Shown one piece after another: positions 8,735 to 19,966 of a stretch of 20,842 nt of DNA. The stretch's first letter is position 1. Each line of letters starts with the position of its first letter. Source of the stretch: Phaeoceros laevis (taxonomy: Eukaryota > Anthocerotophyta > Anthocerotopsida > Notothyladales); the NCBI GenBank assembly GCA_049999765.1, contig JBNGIQ010002922.1:1-20842 (forward strand), in the 5' to 3' direction. The position numbers and the translations under genes are program-made. A model generated the notes under the pieces. That model was not told the DNA's origin and did not search any database. It saw nothing but the letters and a program-made list of their open reading frames with translations.

Positions 8735-11700
8735 TCACCGCCAGTACTGTGCCCATCTGTGAATTGTTTCTACCATCTGTGGAAAAAGGGCACTGACACT
8801 GTCGTTGATAAGAGACTGGAAAAACTGCACTGCCTCCTCATCGTCCAAATCAAGCCGGAACTTCTCTTGTAGCTGCAACCAAAATACGTAACAAGGCAAG
8901 TCAGCTGCACCGCCAGCTGGGACCTCAAACTCCATCCAGCTGATGATTAAAAGCTCGGGCTCGACAGAGTTCAACCTTCAAAATTCCCTTCTCAGGATCA
9001 CATGCAATATCAGGAATATTTGCACCAGCCATGAGATGAAAGAGGTTCAGAATAAGACTGCTAGATTTCCGCAGAATGTTGTACGCCTCACAGCAATAGG
9101 ATTTGAATCTCCCATAATGTTGACTGCTTTGAGACAGTGCAAACATGTCAGTAAACGGCTAATAACTTCCCCAAGCAGTACGCAGACAACTCTTGTGTTG
9201 TCAGCTTCGCAAGAACTTCTTGGTGCAAAAGTACCTTTCAGCTCCTCCCATGGCTTCCACCATTTCCTTGCAAAGTTTCATGGGTGGTGGAAATGGTTTT
9301 GGATCTCTCCCAAGGATAAACCCGAAGTCAACATGGAAAAGCCGTCCATCCTCAGTGAGCAAAAGATTATCAAGATGCCTGCATATGCCAGGATAAACGG
9401 GCGACAGTTGGTCTAGACTTCATATGAAAGGCATTCTAGAGCTCTCTATACCCTGCAGGTACGTAGATATGCCAAACCCACTGAACCACTTAACCAGCAG
9501 CCCGTGGATGTATAACACGACATACCTATCACCCACTCCAAGAATGTACATGATGACGCAGTATCCTGCACAGCTTTTCACAAACGTTTCCAGGCAAGAA
9601 GCACTAATGCCGAATGGCCCATCTTCATCAGGATGAAACTGCTGGAAGTAATTGATTATAGTTTTGTGTTCTGCTAACACCTGGTCCAACACACTGAGAG
9701 GTGTAAGGCAACATGTCGATACATCTTCTGAGGTACAGCACCAGACCCTTCTGTACGAGACTTTACCTGTGCCAAGGATGTAGAAGGAATAAATTCTGCC
9801 ATGCCCTCATCTTGAGCTGTTGCCAACACTCGGTACGGAGTAAGATGTAAGTCAAGGTTTTCTTGCTTTAGGAGTCTGTCCATAAGTAACACCATCTGAA
9901 TGATCTAGCAACCAAAGAATTTCAGAACTTTAGATTCTGAAAGAACCACAAAAAAATACATCATGCTATTTGGAATCAAAGTGAGCCTTCTACGTCATTC
10001 TTTTCAGTTAACTTCCGCATGGATACTAACCAGCTGATCCTGTCGCAGGTCATCCCCTTTCTTGAAGATAACTTTGCACTCCCCACCTCCTTCTGTCCTG
10101 AATGTTAGCCGTAAGGGGGTCAGAGCGCTCTTGAATATAGTTGATTCAGAAGGAATAATACCTGTTATCATAACTTTTGGGTCCAGTGGAAGAGGTACCG
10201 CCTGCACAATGTGAAGGACATGTGTGAACAAGACATTCCTTACCCAAAGGATCGCAACAGTGTGACATAAGATAATTAGCCTGCTAACTGGCAAAATAAA
10301 ATACCTCATCGAAGTATGTAAGTTCGCTCAATAAACCAGAGCCAGAGAGTAATTGTCTGAGCTTTTCCACCTTCTTTTGTGTGCTGCCTCTTACATTTTT
10401 TACATCTCGCATGATAGTGCAAAGCTGTGCGACCAGCTCAGTTTGGCGTACTAGCCATTGCCACAATTTTTCACCACTATTGCCATCCCTGCTATCCAAT
10501 CTGACCTGATGTAAGAAGAGCAAACTTTTAAGGGACATCATACGGTGCGACACATAAGCACATGACAACCCCAGAGATAAAAGTACCCAAAAGCGTATGA
10601 ACTAGTACCTTCACCATACTCTCCTCAAAGATCTCATAAATAGAGTAGAAACGTTTAGCATAAGAAGGGTCATGTAGCTCCACTGTCACGTACCACCTCA
10701 GGAAGCTTGATAGATCAAAATTTTGGACAGCTGTAGGGAACAGTACTTAAACAGTTATACTAGTACATCGTAAACTAATTTGCGAGGACTATGCGATGTT
10801 CATCAAATATTTGACACTTGTTTTCAGGTACATCACTACCTCGCTGTACAAGGAAAAACGCCAGTCGTGACTTATCCGAACGTTCAAATCGGAGAGCTTG
10901 TACAAGTTGCAACAGATAACACTGCAACTCTTCATCCTCCGCACGCTCAAGGACAGTGACAGCATAGGCGCGCACCTGCATGACATTTGGGATTAGGAAA
11001 AACAAGTGATCTTCTGATGATGTGCTTGATCACCTCCACAAGAAACAACAAGAACTTTAGCCAGTTTCAACTAGGGTAAAGCTTCAGACCTCCTCGCTCT
11101 CAAATACTGGAGACAATAGCTCCAAAGCATCTGCAATATCGATAGGGGCCCATTTCCGCATCAAGTCTACTGCTTGTTTGACTTCCTACAGAAAACCACT
11201 TGTCAAGGTCCACAAAATAATCCTACATTTCTCAGACCCGATATGATACCTGAATCGACACCAAACAAATTGCTGATGAGTTGTACCTGGGCGTCGCTCC
11301 AGTCAACACAACGAAGAAATTTTGTAAGTGCTCGCTTCTCTGACATCAGCGAAAACCGAAACTTCCACATGAGCTGCCTTTCTTCCCCATTCAAGCTTCT
11401 AGTCGGAGGATGTTTCAGGATCTTTTGTATCTCCCTGGATTAGAAGAATCACCTGTCAACACTTCCAAACGGGCCAGAAATTCCAAAATGTCTTAGGGAG
11501 ACACAGATTGTAAAAATCGTACTTTCTTTCATTGGAGTTCGGTTTAAGATCACGATCAATAGCACCTCGGGTCACACTCCGTGCTAGCTTGAGCTGCTTG
11601 TTTTCAGATAGATTTTGACGGCCAACTTCTGGATCCCACATGATTACAAGCTCGTTGGATGGCGAAATTGGAGATAGTAGCATATTGGCTCCAAGTTCCT

Positions 11701-13003
11701 GTATCGCAAAGTCAGCAGTTCATTACAACATACAACTAGCTTGCTGAGAAGTCAAATACTTGTGAACACCAAATGCTGAGTTGAACTACCTGGAAAGCTA
11801 CAGGATGCTCAAATGTCCTCAGGTCCACAATGAGATGGAGGTGAGTGTTGCCACAGTGCTTGCTCTCCTCCTCCTTGATCTTCTCTACGGCTTTGAAAGT
11901 GAGCCGGTCTAGCCAATCAATGTGTTCGATCTGACCTCTCTCAAATTTGTTCAGCAATTTTTCGAGCCTCTCAACCTCCCCTCTTTCATTCTTGGGTACC
12001 TGATCCCTATCCATGAATCAAAAGGCAAACGTCCAGAGCAGCTCACACACAGAGAGATGCAGCCAAAAATATCCAAAATTGTGTCGACTCAATTTTGTAA
12101 CTTGGATGCCTGCCCAGCCACTCACCTTCCCTGGTGTGGTGGTGGCGACACAGCCATCAGCTTTTTGTCTAGCCCAAAGCCGAAGCTTCTGTTTCCCAGA
12201 CTTCAGTTGTTTTTTACTGTTAAAAAGACGTAAAGTAGCACCACCAACAATAACCTCTCTACTGGGCTGTGAGACGTCCCATACCTGTCAGTCAAGTATA
12301 ACAGATCATTCAACGTTAGGAACATGGGGCAGTTGCATCTCAAAGTTTCAAGTTCACGTCGATGAGCATACCGTGAGAGCAAGTTGGGCATTGGCAGTCA
12401 AGTCCCGGTATTTTGCGCTAAGTGTAACCAGCTCGTTCCATCGAAAAGGCTTTTCAATTGACGCTAGTCTGCACCAAAACTCGTGACAGCTTCGGTTAAC
12501 CCCAAAAAGCTGGAGGACAACGTCACTCCTCCTGAATGGAAAGACTTTTTCACAAATTGAGTGTTACAGGTGACAAACGCAGTCACACTATTCGACACTT
12601 GCCTGGTTCGGGTGGGAAGACCAAATACCACACCGTCGATGAATAAAGAGCACTCCACAAAAAGCTCCTGCGTATTACTTCCTGTCTCTCTGCCGTCTGG
12701 ATCAAGATTATCCAGGCAAGTTAGAAATTCAGACGTGCTCACATGCACTACGGCTATGTGGAAACCCAGCGAATTGGTAGAAACAGACGATGAGCCTAAA
12801 TTCAAGCCATTCAATCTCCCTCTCCGTGTCACCATCGTCATCACATACCGACAGGCAAACGAGAGAATTGATACGAAGAGTTGAGATGAAGCTGAACCTG
12901 AACAGTTGGAAGAACTAAGCTCCCCATCCAGAGCCTCCACACGGAAAGTAACAGGCAAATTGATGTCGCATGACAGGAAGAATCTGAACTCGTTACCACT
13001 CAT
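8735..13003 (-). CDS. VPS34: Class III phosphatidylinositol 3-kinase VPS34
   Basis: Makes PI3P for endosomal sorting, autophagy and vacuolar transport in complexes with VPS15 and ATG6/Beclin. Seventeen exons: 13003-12849, 12689-12603, 12468-12372, 12284-12126, 11999-11790, 11698-11523, 11434-11287, 11185-11090, 10975-10840, 10730-10609, 10505-10305, 10201-10031, 9904-9767, 9680-9526, 9378-9235, 9123-8976, 8872-8735. They give 826 residues (Arabidopsis ~814). Domain order: C2 ([38 protein letters not shown]), helical PIK domain ([20 protein letters not shown]), kinase domain with P-loop [12 protein letters not shown] (Lys576), catalytic loop GDRHLDN (Asp683, His685, Asn688) and DFG 701-703, and the C-terminal amphipathic helix [12 protein letters not shown]. 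Intron 2 has a GC donor (CAG|GCAAGT), confirmed by the join [16 protein letters not shown]. Intron 1 contains no stop and keeps frame, so its removal is the least certain join. Confidence 0.97.
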
Positions 13004-13178
13004 GTCTTCCCAACACTTTCATCTCCCAACGGCAGATCCCACTTCACTCAGGCCCTTTGTCACAGGGCGAACTTCCTGGATTTATTTAAGGAAAGGCTAA
13101 TAATAAGTTGTCCAGTGACGAGACTACTAGGTTCATTTCGACGGAAGCTTGTTACGTCTACGGGGACTGCAGTTGGAT
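13004..13178. promoter_or_regulatory. Compact divergent promoter between VPS34 and PIN4
   Basis: Only 175 bp separate the VPS34 ATG (minus) from the parvulin ATG (plus), so both 5' leaders and core promoters must lie here, or overlap the genes. An AT-rich TTTATTTAAG at 13081-13090 could act as a TATA-like element about 90 nt before the PIN4 ATG. A short inverted repeat GCCCT...AGGGC spans 13052-13068. Promoter function is inferred from gene arrangement. Confidence 0.55.
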
Positions 13179-13995
13179 ATGGGGAAGGATGCCAAGCCAA
13201 AAGAGGCCAGCAAGGGGAAGGCGAAGCAATCGGCAGGAGGAGGCGAGGAGGGTGGAGCCAAGGGCAAGGGTAAATCAGGTGGCGGAAAGGCAGACGGGCT
13301 TGGCACTTGCACCTACGTGAAAGGTACGAGGGTGTGCTGGAGACACAAGCCTGCGTTGATGCATCCGTATGATGATCTGATGTCTATACCTGCTCAGCTA
13401 GGCATGTGTTGTGCGAGAAGCAAGGAAAAATCAATGACGCATACAAGAAGCTCCAAGAAGGCTGGTTGAACAATGGAGATAAAGTTCCACCTGCGGAGTT
13501 CGCTAAGGTTGGGAATTACTGGACGAATAATCGATCTCACCAATGTCAATCTTGTAGCTGCTTTTCGGTGCATCCTCTGCAAAGTACTTCACAGCTTTCT
13601 CTTTGGATGGAAACAGGTAGCTGCCGAGTTTTCAGAGTGTCCGTCCGGCAAGAAAGGGGGAGGTAAGGGGAATCCTGCTGAATGAGTGTTGAATCTAGTC
13701 ACCACTGGTCCGATCGACCTCACGTCGAGATCGCTTTGGGCATGTGCTGCAGATCTTGGCTGGTTCCCCAGAGGCAAGATGGCTGGCCCTTTTCAGGAAG
13801 TTGCCTTTAACACACCCATCGGAGCGACGAGTACACCTTTCAAGTCCACGTACGAATGACCACTCTTTGACTGTGAATTAGCGTTTGTGATGGTTATGAG
13901 CATGCCTTTCTGTTGTTACCGTCACCGCACCTGTTCACTGTGGTTTTGGCAGACATGGTTATCACTTCATCCTGGTTGAAGGAAGGAAAAACTAA
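13179..13995 (+). CDS. PIN4: Parvulin-type peptidyl-prolyl cis-trans isomerase (PIN4/Par14)
   Basis: Five exons, 13179-13323, 13398-13507, 13617-13662, 13753-13849 and 13953-13995, give 146 residues, close to the ~140 of plant and animal Par14. The enzyme speeds cis-trans isomerisation of X-Pro bonds; the family acts in nucleus and nucleolus, with roles in ribosome biogenesis and chromatin. Residues 1-40 are a Lys/Gly-rich disordered tail (MGKDAKPKEASKGK...), typical of Par14 and used for DNA/preribosome binding. The parvulin domain follows: ARHVLCEKQGKINDAYKKL (His51), CPSGKKGGDLGWFPRGKM (Asp101), PFQEVAFNTPIGAT and HGYHFILVEGRKN. It lacks a WW domain and the phospho-binding loop of Pin1. 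All introns are 74-109 nt. The start matches the conserved MGKDAK. It shares its upstream region with VPS34. Confidence 0.96.
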
Positions 13996-14011
13996 CGGCC
14001 AAGTGGCGAAT

Positions 14012-14049
14012 ACTGTCTTGCCCGAGGTGGGCACACTGTCTTGCCCGAG
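14012..14049. repeat. Direct repeat, 15 bp x 2, in the PIN4 3' flank
   Basis: ACTGTCTTGCCCGAG occurs at 14012-14026 and again at 14035-14049, just past the PIN4 stop codon in the short gap before the CIAO1 stop. It is probably a small local duplication in the 3' UTR. Confidence 0.75.
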
Positions 14050-14180
14050 TGTTGTCAAAGTTCACAAGCCATCGTCAACATTAAGAGTGCGTTTTACGAG
14101 ACTCAGAATGATGGTAACAGAATAATTTACCATTCGGATAGCATGTGAGGCAGAAAGGCATCCTACACACTGCGGTTGTG

Positions 14181-16470
14181 CTATTCCTCTTTGGGATACA
14201 TGTACGGGTCAATATCTCCACAAACTTGCCAAATTCGGACAGTCCCATCGTCACTCGAAGAAGCGAGTATTCTCGGATCCTGTGACTTACACCGTCATCA
14301 CAGCGAGTCTACAAAACCGGATGCGTAGGGGTAATGACATGCTCAAAAGACAGAACACTACCTTGGGGTGCCATCGCACGCAGTTGATGTCACTGAGATG
14401 GGCTTTCTCCTCTTTTAGAACCATCGTACAGGAAGCTTCGGTCTGCAATTTCGTCAGCAGTCACTGTAAAACTCAGAACACCATACCTTAAATATAAATT
14501 GCAGCTTACTATATGCAAAAGCTTACTCACATCCGAACCATCACCCTCGACGAAGCCTCGAATACAATCATCACCGGCACCACTTAAGACAACGGAGTGC
14601 AACCTGCGTCAAATACCCGTCAGTGGGCGCCCACACTACCATAACTTGATGAACCCGTGAGAACGACTACTGGTGACCAATTTTTCGAATTGGTTACAGG
14701 CAACCAAGCTAACCTCGAGTAATGTACAGAGAATATTGTCCGATCGTGATAACCAGTAATGGAGTACAAGAGTCTCCTGCCACAGTAATTGTCTCAGCAA
14801 GAAACTGCTGGGCTTAAGTTAACACAACATGAATCAAGATTAAGTGCCAAGTATCGTGTACCATGGGCCAAAACAGTCACCACTTGGCTGAGATGGGTCG
14901 GTGCTCGTGTCCCAGATCATTATCGACAAATCATCACTGCAAGAAAACAAGAAACTCAGACAATGGGTTGCTCCACCAAAGCAGGATCTGCCATACCGTG
15001 ACAAAGTGTTGTTTTAACCATGCAAAGAACAATTTTGTTGCTCACGAAATCATCAAACCTCCGGAAGTATGGACAACTTTGACCAAACAGCAAAGAGAGA
15101 GTTTGAAAGCATAGAGAAGAAGAACAACATACCTACAAGATACCATCCGATTACCGGCACGGTTGAAGGAAACTGCCCAAACAGTGGAGCTATGACCACT
15201 GTAAGTAACACATGCACAGCCTGGTTACAAGCCACAAAGAGAATTGCCCATACAGAACTGTCCTTAACTGCACAAACTTGTACTACCTCCCAGGCTCTCC
15301 AAGAGTCTGAACACAGCCCCAGTCATCATCACCACCATCTTCTGCCCAAACCTACAGTTCGGTCAGGAACCACATAGCAATTGCATAAGAACGCTATAGC
15401 CTTTTCGAGCTGGCAAGTGCACTGGTGCATAAATATCCCTACAAGATGCAACCCCTAACCCAATCTGTGTGTAGCTAATAAAATAATATGGTACTGTGCA
15501 AACCTTCACAGAATTGTCATAGCTTGCAGATACCAAAAGATCCCGAGCAGGATGCCACAGAACCATTTTAACATCCTGTGTGTGCCCTGTCAGTACAGAC
15601 ACACACTCAAAGTCGTTGCCAGGTTGTACTTCCCATATCCAGACAGACTTGTCTCGACTGCAAGTAGCCAGAAGAGTGCCTTGTGCATTCCATGAGACAC
15701 TTTTCACCTCATGCTCATGGCCCTGTGATAGTACAAGACCACAAGGACTCAATTTTCATGACCTTATGAAACCAAGCAAAGCCCTAGCTAAAACGGTCGT
15801 CTCGCAGATGACGGAAAGCAAGAACATCGCGCACACCTCCAATGAAGCAATGCACTCAAACTCCATCCCTGATTTTTCCCATATGGCAGTTGTCGCGTCA
15901 AAACTTGCTGTCGCCAAAAGCTTTCCGCACGGTGACCAGTCACAGGATCGTACTGTACGGCTCTGAGTTCCCTCAAGAACTGCCTAAACAGGACAGGTGT
16001 AGCACCAGTTAGCAGAAAAACCAGCTTCGACAATTGAATCCATGTGCTAAAATGTATACACGAAGTCTGAAAGATGGTGGGAGCCAGAGACCCGAGTCCT
16101 GAAACCAAGAGCCGGCAGCAGACGGGGAAGCAGCTGAATGTTGCCAAATTCGGACAGTCTTATCCCCACTGCAAGAAGCAAGCAAAGACTTGGTCCCCTC
16201 TGACCCACCCGGGCTCCATGCAAGACCCCAGACACGATCCGTATGGCCTTCCAATTCCTGCACCAGCCTCAAGTACAGACCTACAACGGATTTTTCCCCT
16301 TCACATCCCTCCTCAGCCGCTACCTCGTTGTCTGACGTCCTCCTCTTGCTTTCTGTAATCCCTACCTTCTCCTTAGCATCTCCTGCAGTTCCCTCTGCCG
16401 CAGTCGTGGTGCAGCAAGCCTGGCTTACTGGATCATCCACGTCAAGACTGCACCCTTCACAATGCAGCAT
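14181..16470 (-). CDS. CIAO1: Cytosolic iron-sulfur assembly WD40 protein CIAO1/CIA1
   Basis: Scaffold of the CIA targeting complex (with MMS19 and CIAO2/AE7) that delivers Fe-S clusters to cytosolic and nuclear proteins such as DNA polymerases and helicases. Ten exons: 16470-16092, 15979-15837, 15722-15504, 15351-15287, 15198-15133, 14936-14862, 14776-14714, 14603-14531, 14442-14362 and 14279-14181; 420 residues. Seven propeller blades are visible, e.g. [15 protein letters not shown]...[89 protein letters not shown] and [13 protein letters not shown]. Plant homologues have ~350 residues. The excess is mainly an N-terminal extension of ~69 residues with C4xxC7 and C19C20. The first ATG after an in-frame TAG is at 16470, and no other Met precedes the propeller. 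The first intron has an unusual donor (G|GTCTCT) but restores the exact family length. Confidence 0.94.
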
Positions 16471-17384
16471 AATTCCAGCAGCTGCTTCAGCGGGGACCTA
16501 TATCTGATCGAGAAAGTCGAAGAACAAACAGCCAGGCGAGGTCAACGCCCGGTCTACCGCCTCTATAGCGATGACAGTGAGAAGCTGGGCAATTTTACGA
16601 GCAGATCACTCCCATGTCTGAAAACGCACTGGACTGGTTCAGTTGTGATCAAGTTAGCTAAAAGGTTTACGGGCGATATTGTCAATCGATGGGGTTTAGG
16701 GCAGTTCCAGTCAACGAGGAAGGCAGATCACACTTAAGGGTGCTCTATGTCGAATGCAAGTGGAGGCATTGTGACCACCTCCGTAGCGAAATGACCGCCT
16801 CTGCCTGGAATGGAAGAGACTTGTAGATTGTGTGGGCCGGAGACCGGAGGAGGAAGAGCGGCAGAGCCGGCAATTCTAGTTCTCGACTGTAGGTGGATAG
16901 CAGCGAATGAAGGGATGTCTTCGGTCCTAGGTTGACTCTATTGGGGGTGGCCCCGCTTGTGGATCCGTGGTATGTACAACGGTGTAGGCTCAGAGGATTC
17001 AGCTTGAGCAGCATCACTACCAGAGGTGGCACAAGCGTTGCTGCTCCGATCTGTTCGAACCCCGTACTCTGGCAATGCGTTGCTCCAACGCATGGAAAGC
17101 TGTCGCAGAAGAATAACCACTGTTTCAGAAGAACCCGCTTGACGCAGGAGGCAATTTCGGAGCCTGGCAATCGTTCTGTCATTGTTGTGGCCGTGCAATT
17201 GACGATAGTCCACAGCTTGGCCAGATCCAGAATTGTACTTCGAAATGCTGCTGGAACTTCTGTATCAAAGAGAATTGTATTTGCAACGTGGCAAACGGGT
17301 GGAGCGGAGTTATGCAGACACTGCACACAGGCGCAGAGGCAGGGTTCTTTGTCGCTCGGGGTGAGATACAGAGGATGCAAAAGA
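16471..17384. other. Divergent intergenic region CIAO1 / apyrase
   Basis: 914 nt between the divergent starts of CIAO1 and the apyrase; it should hold both promoters and leaders. Frames are long here on both strands. The apyrase frame is open upstream to about 16932 without an ATG, and a minus-strand frame covers 16745-17392, but neither translation resembles a known family. I treat them as chance frames or leader sequence. Confidence 0.4.
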
Positions 17385-19966
17385 ATGATCACTTATGAAC
17401 CATTGGCTGTAGGGAGCTTCATGCGCCGGTCTGCCAGCGCTTCCTCCACGTCCTCTTTAGCATCCGACCAGGTGAGTCCCCCTATGCACAAGATGGAGTC
17501 GGGGACGAAGCTTCAGAGCAGAGGCGTTTATTCACTCTCAGCTCCGCACAAGACACAGCTACCTCCTCGTGTGCATTATCCTGGACACCTCAGTGCCAGC
17601 AGCTGGCGTGGAGCTTGCCAGCGAAACGTTTGGCTTGTGGTCGGGGTTTTGGTCTTCTGTTCTGTGTCGCTCTATGCGTTTTCTCTAACCAGAGGTATAC
17701 AATCTAGGTCCCTACTTCGGAAGGCTAGCAACGGTTTTGGGATAGTTATTGACGCAGGTAGCAGTGGATCCCGACTTCATGTCTACAAGTACAGCTATTA
17801 TGGTCAGATTCCTGAAGTAGATCATAAGTACTCGGTCTCCAAAAAAGTTACTCCTGGATTATCGAGCTTTGCAGAGGCAGAGCCAGACTCCGCTGGTGAG
17901 TCATTATCTGAACTGCTCAACTTCGCCAAGCAAAATATTCCTGAGAAGGAATGGGCAACAACTAGAGTATATTTGATGGCCACTGCTGGACTCAGACTGG
18001 TGGAGCTAGCCATTCAAGAAAGGATTCTTGACTCCTGCAGAGAATCTCTTAGGGAGTCGCCATTTCTTTTTGAAGATGTCTGGGCATCTGTTATATCAGG
18101 TCCATTATTCTTTCCATCGTTGGACTCTTGACTAGTCGGCCACATGCTACTTAGAACTACTGACATAACGAATACACGGTGCTTCTCTCTGCTACTTAAG
18201 TGGAATTCTTGTTAGTTGGTTAAGTGCTTTGGTTTGCCTGTTTCCTTCCTCCATGTTTGAACATGTATATCTTCTTTGGTCTGTGAAACAGGCATTGATG
18301 AAGGAAAGTTTGCCTGGGTCTCCGCAAATTATGTCCTTGGCACATTGGGGCATGATGCCTCGGAAACTTACGGTATTGTTGAGCTAGGAGGAGCATCAGC
18401 TCAGGTAGCTGGGACTTTGTTCTTGTTGCTTGCTGGAGTGCAACAATTTATTGTCCAAAAAGCTCTGTCCGAGAGAGGATGGCCATATAGTTGCATTAAA
18501 GCTACTCTTTGGCAGGTAACGTTTGTCCCAGACGTTCTGCCCCCCAAGGAGTATCTGGAAACAATTGAGCTTGGTGGAGTTATCTACAAGCTATATACAC
18601 ACAGCTTTCTCAAGCTGGGACAGGTAAGTGAAAAGTAAGTACTTCCAGTGACTGTTTGCAAAACACTACCGGTGTGCTACATACTAACTGGATCTATATT
18701 GTACTTTAGGAAGCCGCCTTTCAAGCACTGTTGCAACTTCTCTGCAGTGGTGCCATCCAATGTAGGTTACTCTGTGCTCACCATTACTGCTTATCTCGAG
18801 CTTGTTAGTTGATATCATACAGCCTTACACTTGTGCTGTTGATTATTTGCAGCCCTGCCTGCTGTAGAGGATGGAGTCGTCGTGGATCCCTGTACTCCTA
18901 AAGGCTATGAGGGACACGTGGAGGATGTCGTAGCCCACAGTTCAGTTTGTGCAGTTTCGGCTCCACATCTTGCAGTTTTGCCAGGACAAGAGAATATACC
19001 CATTTCGACTATCCTTTCGGCTGGAAATTTTTCCGAATGCCGCAGAGTTGCCCTATCACTTCTTCAGCAAGGCAAAGGTATATGTTTGAGTGTGTAGCAC
19101 GTTGTGTGGTAAATTGAATGGCCACTCTGGAACAAATTTTAAATGGTCGTGGTATGTTCGCAGAAAGCTGCCGGCACACCCCGTGTGCCATTGGATCCAG
19201 CTTTATTCCTAATCTTAAAGGGAAATTCTTTGGGACTGAAAACTTTTTTTATACATCCCAAGTACGTATAACGTTTCACCTAGTTTTTGTTCTGAAGCGC
19301 TGCAGCAGTTGAAGTGTCGTAAGATGGAGCTAGGATTAGATCTGCTAACGGTTGCTTGCGGTTTGGCAACTGTTCATCAGTTTTTCGGGTTGCCAGCTAA
19401 TGCAACCCTCAGGGACATCGAGGCCGCTGGAGAGCACTACTGCGAACAAGACTGGAGTGCACTCCAGAACCAACACAGTCATATATCAAAAGAGGACCTC
19501 CTGAAATATTGCTTCTCAGCATCGTATATTATAGCGTTGCTTCATGACAGTCTTGGAATTGCTATGCAAGAAGATAGGTGGGTATCTCTCTGTCTCAAGC
19601 AACTAGAAACTAGTTACTTCTCAGGACCTGAGCCTGGAGGAAAAGGATGCGATCCTTGTGAGACGATTTAAGCTGACTCCCTCCCCTGCCGTTTTCAGGA
19701 TAACGTTCACAAATGAGGTTGGAGAGGTTCCTTTGGACTGGGCACTAGGGGCGTTCATTGTAGGGATGGGAGAGGACAGCTCCCAACGACAGTCATTGTG
19801 GCTGGTCGGAGATGAAGTTTTTACCATCCTCTCAATGATGGCCTCTTTTGTCACGGTTGGTTTTGTGCTTTGGTTCATCGTGCGTTGGCGAAGGCCTCAT
19901 TTGAAAACGATATATGATTTAGAGAAGGGGCGGTACATTACAACCCCTGCTCGAAGTCATAGATAA
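17385..19966 (+). CDS. Membrane-bound apyrase / nucleoside triphosphate diphosphohydrolase (GDA1/CD39 family)
   Basis: Hydrolyses nucleoside tri- and/or diphosphates in the Golgi lumen or at the cell surface. Exons: 17385-17471, 17622-18099, 18292-18404, 18516-18623, 18710-18761, 18853-19077, 19164-19261, 19381-19577 and 19699-19966; 541 residues. An N-terminal TM (~32-51, VWLVVGVLVFCSVSLYAFSL) and a C-terminal TM (~493-514, before RWRRP) flank the catalytic domain, the two-TM layout of animal NTPDases and of plant APY7-like proteins. Conserved regions: ACR1 IDAGSSGSRLHVYKY (72-86), ACR2 MATAGLRL (148-155), ACR3 GIDEGKFAWVSANYVLG with catalytic Glu192, ACR4 GIVELGGASAQ (216-226), and the late motif PLDWALGAF. 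The first intron (17472-17621, GTGAGT...TTGCCAG) is 150 nt with no stop, so retaining it would add 50 residues before the TM. A second ATG at 17421 (MRRSASAS) is an equally possible start. Confidence 0.93.

Noticed and set aside
12013-12486. A 157-codon plus-strand frame
   Set aside because: It is antisense to VPS34 exons 3-5 and spans their introns, so it is a shadow of the real gene.
17050-17075. tRNA-like T-loop (GTTCGAACCCC)
   Set aside because: The flanking bases do not form the 5-bp T stem on either strand, and no acceptor or D arm was found.
16932-17384. In-frame upstream extension of the apyrase (about 150 codons)
   Set aside because: There is no ATG in it and the residues do not resemble an apyrase N-terminus. 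The TM and ACR1 begin at the expected distance from the ATGs at 17385/17421.
16745-17392. A 215-codon open frame on the minus strand
   Set aside because: It overlaps the apyrase 5' region, has no recognisable motif, and no splice-supported extension. It is most likely a chance frame in the divergent promoter.
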